A stretch of 45,871 bases of DNA. Origin: Streptomyces hokutonensis (GTDB lineage Bacteria > Actinomycetota > Actinomycetes > Streptomycetales > Streptomycetaceae). A program made the translations under genes and the position numbers. The DNA is taken from NCBI RefSeq assembly GCF_000376565.1, contig NZ_BARG01000110.1, positions 1 through 45,871 on the forward strand. The letters are read 5' to 3'. The first letter of the stretch is position 1. Each line of letters begins with the position of its first letter. This document shows, in pieces, positions 7,519 to 15,157 of this stretch. Below the pieces are notes generated by a model. The model was not told where the DNA came from, ran no database searches, and saw only the letters and a list, made by a program, of their open reading frames with translations.

Positions 7519-8706
7519 ATGGCACGCGAGAACACGACCCGAGTACCGCCCGCCGGCACCCCCGCCGCCCCCGAGGTGACCGTCGACGACCTCCCCACCC
7601 ACGCCCGCCTGCTGCTGGCGCTCGCCCGGCCGCGGCTGAGCGCGGCCGGCATCACGGAGATCCGCGCCCTGGCGGCCCGGCCCGACCACGACTGGGGCGC
7701 CTTCCTGGAGGCCGCCGCCTGGCACAAGCTGTTGCCCCTGGTCGGCCGGCACGTCGACCGGTACCGCCTGGACCGCAAGGCGGGCGGGTCCCCCGGCTTC
7801 CCCTACTCCTGGGTGTTCATCGGCGCCTATCTCGCCAACCGGGCCCGCAACCAGGCGCTCGCCGACGAGTTCGGCCGTGTCTTCGCCGAACTCACCGCCG
7901 CCGGGCTGCGGTTCGCGGTCCGCAAGGGCTTCTCCCTCGGCGAGGGCGAGTACCACGACCCGGCGCTGCGCCGCATCGCCGACCTCGACGTCCTGCTGGC
8001 CCGCGGCGACGCCCCCGCCGCCCACGAGGTGCTCGCCCGGCTCGGCTATCTCCAGGGCCAGGTCGCCGAGGACGGCGAGCGCATCGAGCCGTACAGCCGC
8101 CAGACCCAGCTGTTCTGGAAGCTGAACCTCAGCAACCAGCTGCCGTACCGCAAACCCGGTGGCCGCCCCGACATCACCGACTTCAACGTCGACATCTGCC
8201 ACGACATCTTCCAGAAGAAGTCCGGTGTCTCCCTGGCCGCCGAGGAGTTGCTGGACCGCGCCGTGCCCGTCGTGCTGTGCGGGGTGCCCGCCTGGGTGCC
8301 GGCGCCGGACGACCGGCTGCTCGACCTGTGCTCCCACCTCCACAAGGAGGCCGTGAGCCTGCACTTCTTCGAGAACAGGCAGGACCTCCAGCTCAGCAAG
8401 TTCCTCGACCTGAGCCTGGTGGCCGAGGCCACCGACGACGACGCCTGGCAGCGCTTCCTGGAGCGGGTCCGCGAGGTCGGTGCCGAGGCGATCGTCTACT
8501 ACGCCCTGCACTTCACCGCCGTGCTGTACCCGCACTCCGTGCCCGCGTGGGTGCTCGACAAGGTGCGCCCGGACGACACCGACTACCTGGAGCAGTACGG
8601 CTCCCTCGACGGGCGGACCGCGCGCTGGCAGCAGAGCTTCCTCGCCCGGCTCTTCGACCCCGGCCGGCACACCGCGGGCACCGCCTCGAATGTGCCGCTC
8701 CAGTGA
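7519..8706 (+). CDS. NTP_transf_5-type nucleotidyltransferase
   Basis: The protein is 395 aa with the pattern of the uncharacterised nucleotidyltransferase family PF14907. FAVRKGFSLGEGEYHD is followed by RRIADLDVLLARGD, where the DLD pair would be the metal-binding carboxylates of the DNA polymerase beta-like fold. The ATG lies 1 bp after the adenylation gene stop. In some lasso-peptide clusters this family travels with an HPr-kinase-like protein, and an HPr-kinase-like gene is present here at 15154. Nucleotidylated phosphonates are known intermediates or masked forms in fosfomycin, FR-900098 and phosphinothricin pathways, although from a different transferase family. Modification of a phosphonate with a nucleotide is my inference, not shown by sequence. 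Confidence 0.7.
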   Translation: MARENTTRVPPAGTPAAPEVTVDDLPTHARLLLALARPRLSAAGITEIRALAARPDHDWGAFLEAAAWHKLLPLVGRHVDRYRLDRKAGGSPGFPYSWVFIGAYLANRARNQALADEFGRVFAELTAAGLRFAVRKGFSLGEGEYHDPALRRIADLDVLLARGDAPAAHEVLARLGYLQGQVAEDGERIEPYSRQTQLFWKLNLSNQLPYRKPGGRPDITDFNVDICHDIFQKKSGVSLAAEELLDRAVPVVLCGVPAWVPAPDDRLLDLCSHLHKEAVSLHFFENRQDLQLSKFLDLSLVAEATDDDAWQRFLERVREVGAEAIVYYALHFTAVLYPHSVPAWVLDKVRPDDTDYLEQYGSLDGRTARWQQSFLARLFDPGRHTAGTASNVPLQ

Positions 8707-9575
8707 CCGGCACCGGCGCGCGGGACGGTGAGCCGGGGCTGCTCGTCCTGAAGGTCGGCGGCAGCCTCCTCTCCGACAAGCGGGACACCGGCGAGACCGA
8801 CTGGACCGCCATCGACGACTACGCCGGGCTGCTCGCGGACCTGGTCGCCGCCTTCCCCGGCCGGGTGGTCCTGGTGACCGGGGGCGGCGCGCTCTGCCAC
8901 CCGGTCGGGCTGCGGATCAAGGCGGCCGTGGACGACCCGTACGCCGCCGTGGCCCTGACCGAACCGGCGTTCCTGATGCGCTGGGCCTGGACGACCCGGC
9001 TGCGCGCCAGGGGCGTACGGGCCGTCCCGCTCCAGGTCACCTCCCTGCTGGAGGAGCGCCCCGACGGCAGCCGGGTCTGCCACGGCGCGGTCGTCGGCCG
9101 GCTGCTCGCCGAGGGCGCGCTGCCCGTGCTGTCCAGCGACTGCTACCTCACCGCCGAGGGCACCCTGCGCATCCTCAGCAGCGACGACGTACCCGCCGTC
9201 CTGCTGGACCTCGGTGCCGGCCCGGTGCGGGTGGTGGCCCTCACCGACGTCGACGGCATCCACACCGGGGGCCCCGGCTCCCCGGTCCTCGCCCACCTCG
9301 ATCCCGACGAACTGGCCGCCGCCCGCGCCCTGTTCTGGACGGACGCGTGGGACGCCACCGGTGCCATGGAGGGCAAGGTCGAGGCGCTGGCCGACTCCGC
9401 CCGGCGCGGCGCCGAGTGCGTCATCACCCGCGGCGACCGCACGGCGGCGGACCTCAGACACCTCTTCGCCCCGCTCGCGGACTGGCCGCGCGACACCCCG
9501 CGCACGCTGATCGCGCGCCGCACCCCCGGCGGCGCCACTCCCCCGCCCGCCCTCTTCCTGGAGAACGCCCCATGA
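8703..9575 (+). CDS. FomA-like phosphonate kinase (amino acid kinase superfamily)
   Basis: A 290-aa amino acid kinase fold protein starting at GTG 8703, in a GTGA overlap with the preceding gene. The N-terminal LVLKVGGSLLSDK is the lysine/glycine nucleotide loop shared with isopentenyl phosphate kinase and FomA. The second half matches my memory of FomA unusually well: VVALTDVDGI, then WDATGAMEGKVEAL, ARRGAECVITRGD and a terminal LFAPLADWP. FomA phosphorylates the phosphonate of fosfomycin as self-protection. In this cluster it could protect the producer or activate a phosphonate intermediate. Isopentenyl phosphate kinase is a weaker alternative because the context is wholly phosphonate. Confidence 0.85.
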   Translation: MTGTGARDGEPGLLVLKVGGSLLSDKRDTGETDWTAIDDYAGLLADLVAAFPGRVVLVTGGGALCHPVGLRIKAAVDDPYAAVALTEPAFLMRWAWTTRLRARGVRAVPLQVTSLLEERPDGSRVCHGAVVGRLLAEGALPVLSSDCYLTAEGTLRILSSDDVPAVLLDLGAGPVRVVALTDVDGIHTGGPGSPVLAHLDPDELAAARALFWTDAWDATGAMEGKVEALADSARRGAECVITRGDRTAADLRHLFAPLADWPRDTPRTLIARRTPGGATPPPALFLENAP

Positions 9576-10699
9576 CCACCGCGTCCGACCGCCGGGACCG
9601 GGTCGTCCTGCTGAACCCGGGTCCCGTCAACGTGCACGACCGGGTCCGCACCGCCCTCGCCTCGCCCGACGAGTGCCACCGCGAACCGGAGGCCCAGGAC
9701 CTCCTGGCCGGCGTGGCCGGCAAGATCGCCGAGGTGTGCGGCGGCGGCGACTCGCACACCGCCGTACTGCTCACCGGTTCGGGCACGGCGGCCCTGGAGG
9801 CGGTCGTCAGCTCCGTCGTACCCGCCGACGGACGGCTCCTCGTCCTCGACAACGGCCACTACGGCGAACGGCTGCTGCGCATCGCCCGCGTCCACGGCAT
9901 CGGCGTGGAGCACCTGGAGTTCGGGTGGGCGAACCCGATCCCGCCCGAGGAGGTCGACCGCTTCCTGAGCGAGCATCCAGGCGTCACCCATGTCGCCGTG
10001 GTCCACCACGAGACCAGCACCGGCATGCTCAACCCGCTGCGGGAGCTGGGCGCCGTCGTCGCCCGGCACGGCCGGTCGCTGATCGCCGACGCCATCAGCA
10101 GCCTGGGCGCCGAGGAACTCGACGTCGTCGCCGACCACGTCGACTGGTGCGTCGGCACCGCGAACAAGTGCCTGGAGGGACTGCCCGGCATCAGTTTCGT
10201 CTGCGCCCCGCGCGACCGGTTCGCCGCGCTGGAGACGGTGCCCGCCCGCACCTTCTACCTCGACCTGTACGCCGGCTACCGCGCCCAGGTCCTCGACCGC
10301 AGCCCCCAGTTCACCCCGGCCCTGCAGGTCCTGCGCGCCCTCGACACCGCCCTGGACCTCACCCTGGAGGAGGGCGTGGCCGCCCGCGGCCGCCGCTACA
10401 CCGAGCGCGCCCGGGAGATCCGCGAAGGCCTCGAACTGCGCGGCATCGAACTCCTCCTCCCCCCGCACCACCGGGCCGCCTCGATCACCAACGCCCATCT
10501 CTCCGACGGCCTGACGTACGACGAACTCCACGACGGACTCAAGGAGCGCGGCTACGTCATCTACGCCACCCAGGCGAAGTCCGCCGGAGTGTTCCGGCTG
10601 GCCAACATGGGCCAGCTCACCGCGGCCGACATCGCCGGCCTGTTCGCCGCGTTCGACGACGTCCTGAGCAAGCACGAGACCGAGAAGAAGGAGTGGTGA
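9572..10699 (+). CDS. 2-aminoethylphosphonate:pyruvate-type aminotransferase (PhnW-like)
   Basis: A 375-aa class V PLP aminotransferase. The N-terminal LLNPGPVNVHDRVR, GSGTAALEAVVSS, HHETSTGMLNPL, ADAISSLGAEELDV and the PLP-lysine segment GTANKCLEGLPGISFV match 2-aminoethylphosphonate aminotransferases such as PhnW. Working in the biosynthetic direction it would aminate phosphonoacetaldehyde, the product of the decarboxylase at 13729-14822, giving 2-aminoethylphosphonate. Its ATG overlaps the kinase stop (ATGA), so the two are coupled. Serine-glyoxylate aminotransferase-like activity is a possible alternative, but the cluster context favours phosphonoacetaldehyde. Confidence 0.9.
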   Translation: MTTASDRRDRVVLLNPGPVNVHDRVRTALASPDECHREPEAQDLLAGVAGKIAEVCGGGDSHTAVLLTGSGTAALEAVVSSVVPADGRLLVLDNGHYGERLLRIARVHGIGVEHLEFGWANPIPPEEVDRFLSEHPGVTHVAVVHHETSTGMLNPLRELGAVVARHGRSLIADAISSLGAEELDVVADHVDWCVGTANKCLEGLPGISFVCAPRDRFAALETVPARTFYLDLYAGYRAQVLDRSPQFTPALQVLRALDTALDLTLEEGVAARGRRYTERAREIREGLELRGIELLLPPHHRAASITNAHLSDGLTYDELHDGLKERGYVIYATQAKSAGVFRLANMGQLTAADIAGLFAAFDDVLSKHETEKKEW

Positions 10700-10703
10700 A
10701 CCG

Positions 10704-12944
10704 GTGACGACCGACAACTCCCGTGCCGCTGCGCCGATTCACCTGGCCATCGTGGGCGGCGGACCCACCTGCACCTACGTACTGGAGCGGCTCGCCGCCC
10801 TGGTCCGCGCGGGCGACCGGCCCGTACCTCTGGAGATAGTGATCTACGACCTGTCGGGGGAGTTCGGTCCCGGGCAGGTGCACAGCCCCGACCAGACCAG
10901 AACCAGCTATCTCAACCGGGTCGTGGGCCAGGTGGCGTTCGCCGCCGACGAGAGCGTCGTCGCGGCCGGCCCGCTGCTCACGGCCGGCGAGCGGCCCACC
11001 TTCCTGCAGTGGTGCCGCAGGAAGTTCCAGGAGACCGGAGACCCGCGCTTCGACCTGGTCGCCGAGGACTGGCCCAAGCGCTATCTGCACGGCCTGGCCC
11101 TGAAGGACCAGTTCACCCAGTACGTCGAGATCCTGCGCGCCGCCGAGGGCGTCTCGGTGACACTGCGGCGGTCCGAGGTGGTGGACCTGGAGGAGCGCGG
11201 CGAACGGTTCGCGGTCCTCACCGCCGACGGGGCGACGCCGTACGAGGCGGACCAGGTCCTGATGCTCACCGGGCACTCCTCCAACCGGCCCGAACTCGAC
11301 CCCCGGCAGGCCGCCTGGGCGGACTTCGCCGGCCGGCACCGGGCCCATCTGATCCCGAACGCCTACCCGTTGGAGCGGTCCCTCGACCCCGCGTCCACCG
11401 GTCCCGGGACCACCGTGGCCTGTCTGGGCATGGGGCTCACCGGCATCGACGTGCTGCTGTACCTCACCGAGGGCCGGGGCGGCACCTTCGAACGCGGTGC
11501 GGACGGCCGGCTGGAGTACCGGCCGTGCGGACGCGAGCCCGACTCCGTCGTCGCGTTCAGCCGCTCCGGACTGTTCACCTTCGCGCGCCCCTACAACGAG
11601 AAGGAACGCGACATCGCGGCCCTGGAGTACAAGGGTCCCTTCCTCACCACGGACGCCGTGGCCCGGCTGCGCGCCACCGTGGGCGTGCCCAACGTCATCG
11701 GCGGCCACGAGAAACGCCAGCTCGACTTCGAGGCACACGTCTTCCCGCTGATCCTGCTGGAGATGTCGCTGATCTACTACGGCACCCTGTACGGCGCCGA
11801 GTTCCGGGCGGCGGCGATCCGGGCGGCCCGCCCCGGGTACGAGAAGTTCCTCGCGGACGCCGACACGTTCGCCGGCCACCGGGAGGCGGCCTCGTTCCTG
11901 CTGGCCCCGCTGGAGGAGCTGGCACGGTCCGCCGCCGCGCAGGTGGACGAGGCGCTGGCGGGCCGCGCGGCACCGCAGGACGGGCAGCCGCCCCGCACCG
12001 CTCTGCTCAGCTCCTTCCTCACGGTGGTGCACGGCGCCGACCAGGCCGCGAAACTGCTCGAACTGGCCGATTCCCCCGAGGAGTTCGCGAGCGCCGTGGC
12101 CGCCGCCGAGTCCCCGTGGCGGCACCCCCGGCGCGCCGCCGAGCACCGTTTCTCCTGGGAGCGGACGATCGCCCCGGTCCCCCGCGACGGCTACCCGGAC
12201 GCGGAGGCGTACGTCGAGACCTTCCTCGACTTCCTCGACAGGGACATCCGCTGGGCGGCCCAGGGCAACCTGAGCAACCCGGCGAAGGCCGCCGCCGACG
12301 CGGCCTGGCGCGACCTGCGCGGAGTGGTGATCGACGCGGTCGACTTCGGCGGTCTGCGCGCCTCCTCGCACCGCACCTTCCTCGGCGTGTACACCCCGCA
12401 CCACAACCGGCTCTGCCAGGGTGCCTCCGTCGAGGCCATGGAGAAGGTGACCGCGCTCATCCGCTCCGGCCACGTCGACATCTCGGCAGGCCCCGGTGCC
12501 TGCGTCGAGACCGACGAGGACAGCGGCCGGTTCCGGGTCGGCGGGCCGGTGACCGGCACCGTACGGCAGGCCGACGTCCTGGTCGACGCCCGGGTGCACT
12601 CCTTCGACGCCGAGCGCGACGTGATGCCCGTCTACCCCAACCTGCTGCGCCGCGGACTGGTGCGGAAGTGGACCAACCCCGGTGTCGGAGAAGGGGACTT
12701 CGTCCCCGGTGGCCTGGATCTGACCCCCGAATTCCACCCGGTGCGCGCGGATGGCACGGTCGAGCCACGGATCACCTTCCTGGGCCCGCCCAGCGAAGGG
12801 GTGATGTACCACCAGATCGGCGCGCTCCGTCCGAACAAGGACCACCACGTCATCCGGGACATCCTGTGCTGGATCAACGCGTTCATGCCGCAGGAGGCCC
12901 CGGCCGGCACGGAGCCGAAGGACATCGAAAGGACCCCGGCATGA
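10704..12944 (+). CDS. Large FAD/NAD(P)-binding protein (PF13454-like) of unknown function
   Basis: The protein is 746 aa, starting at GTG 10704 with AAGGAG about 10 nt upstream. The N-terminus has a dinucleotide-binding motif (HLAIVGGGPTCTYVLERL) followed by YDLSGEFGPGQVHSPDQ, and a second nucleotide-binding-like segment (ACLGMGLTGIDVLLYL) lies near residue 240. This layout fits the FAD-NAD(P)-binding family with NAD_binding_9 domain. The C-terminal half (about residues 400-746) I do not recognise. It is coupled to the next gene by an ATGA overlap. An N- or C-oxidation role, for example amine oxidation of diaminopropionate or aminoethylphosphonate, is plausible but not demonstrated. It may be the key unexplained enzyme of the pathway. 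Confidence 0.72.
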   Translation: MTTDNSRAAAPIHLAIVGGGPTCTYVLERLAALVRAGDRPVPLEIVIYDLSGEFGPGQVHSPDQTRTSYLNRVVGQVAFAADESVVAAGPLLTAGERPTFLQWCRRKFQETGDPRFDLVAEDWPKRYLHGLALKDQFTQYVEILRAAEGVSVTLRRSEVVDLEERGERFAVLTADGATPYEADQVLMLTGHSSNRPELDPRQAAWADFAGRHRAHLIPNAYPLERSLDPASTGPGTTVACLGMGLTGIDVLLYLTEGRGGTFERGADGRLEYRPCGREPDSVVAFSRSGLFTFARPYNEKERDIAALEYKGPFLTTDAVARLRATVGVPNVIGGHEKRQLDFEAHVFPLILLEMSLIYYGTLYGAEFRAAAIRAARPGYEKFLADADTFAGHREAASFLLAPLEELARSAAAQVDEALAGRAAPQDGQPPRTALLSSFLTVVHGADQAAKLLELADSPEEFASAVAAAESPWRHPRRAAEHRFSWERTIAPVPRDGYPDAEAYVETFLDFLDRDIRWAAQGNLSNPAKAAADAAWRDLRGVVIDAVDFGGLRASSHRTFLGVYTPHHNRLCQGASVEAMEKVTALIRSGHVDISAGPGACVETDEDSGRFRVGGPVTGTVRQADVLVDARVHSFDAERDVMPVYPNLLRRGLVRKWTNPGVGEGDFVPGGLDLTPEFHPVRADGTVEPRITFLGPPSEGVMYHQIGALRPNKDHHVIRDILCWINAFMPQEAPAGTEPKDIERTPA

Positions 12945-13666
12945 GCAACACCCCCTACGACGCCCCGGAGTACGGCGGCATCGAGATCCCGGAGCGGCTG
13001 AAGGAGATCACCGCGGCGCACGAGCGGCTGCGCGCCGAGGCGGCCGGACTCACCGAGCAGGACGCGCGGGCGGCGATCGAGCTGCCCGGCTGGACCCGCG
13101 GCCATGTCCTGATCCACCTCGCGGACCTCTCCCGGGCCTTCGCCCGGCAGGCCCGGTACGCCGTCGAGGGCCGCACGATCGAGGTGTACGACGGCGGCCG
13201 GCCCACCCGCGACCGGCGCATCGAGGAGCTGCACGACCGCCCCGTGGAATGGCTGCGCGAGCAGCTGGCGGAGGGCCTGACCGCCCTGGAGGAGGCGTGG
13301 GCGGCCCTCGGCCCCGACGACTGGGACCTGCCCTGCGCCTACCGCAACTCCCCCTTGTTCGCCACCCAGTTGGCGTGGTGGCGGGAGAGCGCACTGCACG
13401 GCGTCGACCTCGGCGCGGGCGACCGCTCCGAGGACTGGAGCGCCGCGCTCTCGGCCCATGTCGTCTCCTTCCTCCAGGTCCGGCTGCCCGACGGCACCAC
13501 CGTCGTCGCCGAGGACACCGGCCGGGAATGGCACCAGGGCGCCGGCGACGGCGCCGAGGTCCGCGGCACCCTGCGCTCACTGGCCGCCTGGATCTCCGGC
13601 CGCCCGCACTCCGCGACGCCCACCACGACGGCCGCCGCCCTGCCCGAACTGAACGCCTGGCCCTGA
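12941..13666 (+). CDS. Maleylpyruvate isomerase / DinB-fold protein, probably thiol dependent
   Basis: A 241-aa protein of the mycothiol-dependent maleylpyruvate isomerase family. After an N-terminal helix, IELPGWTRGHVLIHLADLSRAFARQ holds the family's first metal-ligand histidine region; a further HGVDLG element lies near residue 152. Enzymes of this fold in actinomycetes use mycothiol, and LmbV of lincomycin biosynthesis is a DinB-type thiol-exchange enzyme. In this cluster it could add or exchange a thiol on an activated phosphonate intermediate, or isomerise a double bond. It is the last gene before a hairpin and a 62-bp gap, so it probably ends the first block of coupled genes. Confidence 0.72.
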   Translation: MSNTPYDAPEYGGIEIPERLKEITAAHERLRAEAAGLTEQDARAAIELPGWTRGHVLIHLADLSRAFARQARYAVEGRTIEVYDGGRPTRDRRIEELHDRPVEWLREQLAEGLTALEEAWAALGPDDWDLPCAYRNSPLFATQLAWWRESALHGVDLGAGDRSEDWSAALSAHVVSFLQVRLPDGTTVVAEDTGREWHQGAGDGAEVRGTLRSLAAWISGRPHSATPTTTAAALPELNAWP

Positions 13667-13673
13667 CCGGCCC

Positions 13674-13702
13674 GTGCCGCGCGTCCGACGGGCGCGCGGC
13701 AC
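13674..13702 (+). terminator. Intercistronic GC-rich hairpin
   Basis: GTGCCGCGCG (13674-13683) and CGCGCGGCAC (13693-13702) form a perfect 10-bp stem with a 9-nt loop, directly after the isomerase stop and before the decarboxylase ribosome binding site. There is no T tract. It may attenuate readthrough or stabilise the upstream mRNA rather than terminate fully, because the next genes are needed for the same pathway. Confidence 0.5.
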
Positions 13703-13728
13703 CCGTACCCCGGAAGCGAGTTCACGTC

Positions 13729-14271
13729 ATGACCGTCACCCAGACCGGCCCGGCACCGGCCGGACAGCTGGAAACCCCGGCCCAGCAGCTCGTCCGGGCC
13801 TTCGCCGAGCGGGGGTTCACCCACTTCACCGGGGTGCCCTGTTCCCTGCTCAAGGGCGTGTTCAAGGTCCTCGAAGGCAAGGACGCCCCGCCGGCCGAGG
13901 GACTGTCCTACTTCCCGGCACCACGCGAGGACTCCGCACTCGGCGTCGCCTCCGGGCTCGCCGCCGCCGGAGCCAGACCGGTGGTCCTCATGCAGAACTC
14001 CGGCCTCGGCTACTCCCTCAACGTGCTGACCTCACTGAACCTGATCTACGACCTCCATGTGCCGCTGATCGTCAGCTGGCGAGGTCACGACGGCAACGAC
14101 GCGGTGGAGCACGACGTGATCGGCCGTGAACTCACCCATCTCCTGGACGTGTTCGACCTGAAGCACACGGTCTTCGACCCCGAGCAGCCCTACGCCTCCG
14201 TCGACCGCTGCCTGGCGAAGGCCGAGGACGGCCGCTTCACCCCCGTCCTCATCGTGAAGGAAGGCATCTGA
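13729..14271 (+). CDS. Phosphonopyruvate decarboxylase, N-terminal (PYR domain) subunit
   Basis: This 180-aa protein corresponds to the first half of phosphonopyruvate decarboxylase. GFTHFTGVPCSLLKG is the substrate-side motif, PREDSALGVASGLAAAG carries the thiamine-activating glutamate, and VVLMQNSGLGYSLNVLTSLN matches the conserved QNSGLGN-type segment. The ATG at 13729 has GGAAGCGAG upstream. The partner thiamine-diphosphate-binding half is encoded 2 bp downstream. The enzyme removes CO2 from phosphonopyruvate to give phosphonoacetaldehyde and drives the mutase reaction forward. Splitting into two polypeptides is known for related thiamine enzymes and sulfopyruvate decarboxylase. Confidence 0.92.
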   Translation: MTVTQTGPAPAGQLETPAQQLVRAFAERGFTHFTGVPCSLLKGVFKVLEGKDAPPAEGLSYFPAPREDSALGVASGLAAAGARPVVLMQNSGLGYSLNVLTSLNLIYDLHVPLIVSWRGHDGNDAVEHDVIGRELTHLLDVFDLKHTVFDPEQPYASVDRCLAKAEDGRFTPVLIVKEGI

Positions 14272-14273
14272 GC

Positions 14274-14822
14274 ATGTTCGGCATCCAGGACGCGATCCGC
14301 GCGGTCACCGAGAAATACCCCACCTCGCTGTACGTCTCCACCTGCGGGTTCATCACCCGCGACCTCTACAACATCGCCGACCGGCCGCAGAACCTCTATC
14401 TGGTCGGCTCCATGGGCATGGCCGCGCCGGTGGGTCTCGGCGTGGCCCTGGCCCGCCCCGACAAGCACGTCGTGGTCCTCGACGGCGACGGCTCCTTCGC
14501 GATGAACCTCAGCGTGCTGCCGATGATCGCCGAACACGCCCCCGATCTGGTCCACGTCGTGCTCGACAACGGCCTGCACGAGAGCACCGGCGGCCAGCGC
14601 CCGGTCCGTATCGGCGACCCCGCCGCGCTGGCCCGCGCCGCGGGCTACCCGGCCGCGTACGCCGTCGACTCGGCCGAGGACCTGGCAGCCACCCGGCCCG
14701 ACCCGGGGGTCACGTCCCTGCTGCACATCAGGTGCGCCCCGCGCGGCGCCCACGCGGGCGCGCGCGTGCGCTGGACCCCGCAGCAGGTGGTCGACCGCTT
14801 CCGCGCCGAAGCGGTCGCCTGA
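14274..14822 (+). CDS. Phosphonopyruvate decarboxylase, C-terminal (thiamine-diphosphate binding) subunit
   Basis: The 182-aa protein is the second half of the decarboxylase. The thiamine diphosphate motif is visible as GDGSFAMNLSVL followed by DNGLHESTGGQ, and VGSMGMAAPVGLGVALARP is the family segment before it. The start is 2 bp after the PYR subunit stop, so synthesis is coupled and stoichiometric. Active sites should form at the interface between the two polypeptides. Sulfopyruvate decarboxylase (ComDE) has the same split layout, but the PEP mutase in the operon makes the phosphonate substrate much more likely. Confidence 0.92.
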   Translation: MFGIQDAIRAVTEKYPTSLYVSTCGFITRDLYNIADRPQNLYLVGSMGMAAPVGLGVALARPDKHVVVLDGDGSFAMNLSVLPMIAEHAPDLVHVVLDNGLHESTGGQRPVRIGDPAALARAAGYPAAYAVDSAEDLAATRPDPGVTSLLHIRCAPRGAHAGARVRWTPQQVVDRFRAEAVA

Positions 14823-14830
14823 GCCCCGGC

Positions 14831-14902
14831 CCGAAAGGAACACGCCTCATGGGCCGGAGAGAAACACCGCTCGTGGACCGGAAAGGAACACCGCTCATGG
14901 AA
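14831..14902 (+). repeat. Three tandem 24-bp copies of a ribosome-binding-site/start-codon unit
   Basis: Units 14831-14854, 14855-14878 and 14879-14902 align over 24 bp. Each contains a purine tract (GAAAGGAA, GAGAGAAA, GAAAGGAA), the spacer CACCGCTC or CACGCCTC, and a start codon (ATG 14849, GTG 14873, ATG 14897) followed by GG. All starts are in the same frame because 24 is a multiple of three. The carrier protein can thus be initiated at three sites, adding 0, 8 or 16 residues. The array probably arose by duplication of the initiation region. Confidence 0.85.
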
Positions 14903-15157
14903 GAGACGACCGCGGTCCTGGAGCCGGCCGTCCGGGAGATCCTGCTGCCCCTCCTCGGACCGTCCACCGACGCCGCCGCCATCGGCCCCGACACCGACCT
15001 GTGGGAGGCCGGCCTGGACTCGCTGGGCAGCGTGTCCCTGATGGCGGGTCTCGAGGACACCTTCGGCATCGAGTTCCCCGACGCCCTGCTCACCAGGGAC
15101 ACCTTCTCGACCGTGGGCCGGATCGTCGCGGCGCTGGACGGCCTGGTGCGCACATGA
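14897..15157 (+). CDS. Acyl/peptidyl carrier protein
   Basis: From the third start, 86 aa give a complete carrier domain; the ATG at 14849 would add 16 residues. The phosphopantetheine site is Ser42 in WEAGLDSLGSVSLM, followed by LEDTFGIEFPDALLTRDTFSTVGRI, a normal helix II-III pattern. I prefer ATG 14897 because it has the best AAAGGAA site and leaves no extra tail, but all three starts are usable. It overlaps the HPr-kinase-like gene by ATGA. It is the likely partner of the stand-alone adenylation enzyme at 5841-7517. No condensation domain is visible in the window, so how a loaded amino acid is transferred remains open. Confidence 0.92.
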   Translation: MEETTAVLEPAVREILLPLLGPSTDAAAIGPDTDLWEAGLDSLGSVSLMAGLEDTFGIEFPDALLTRDTFSTVGRIVAALDGLVRT

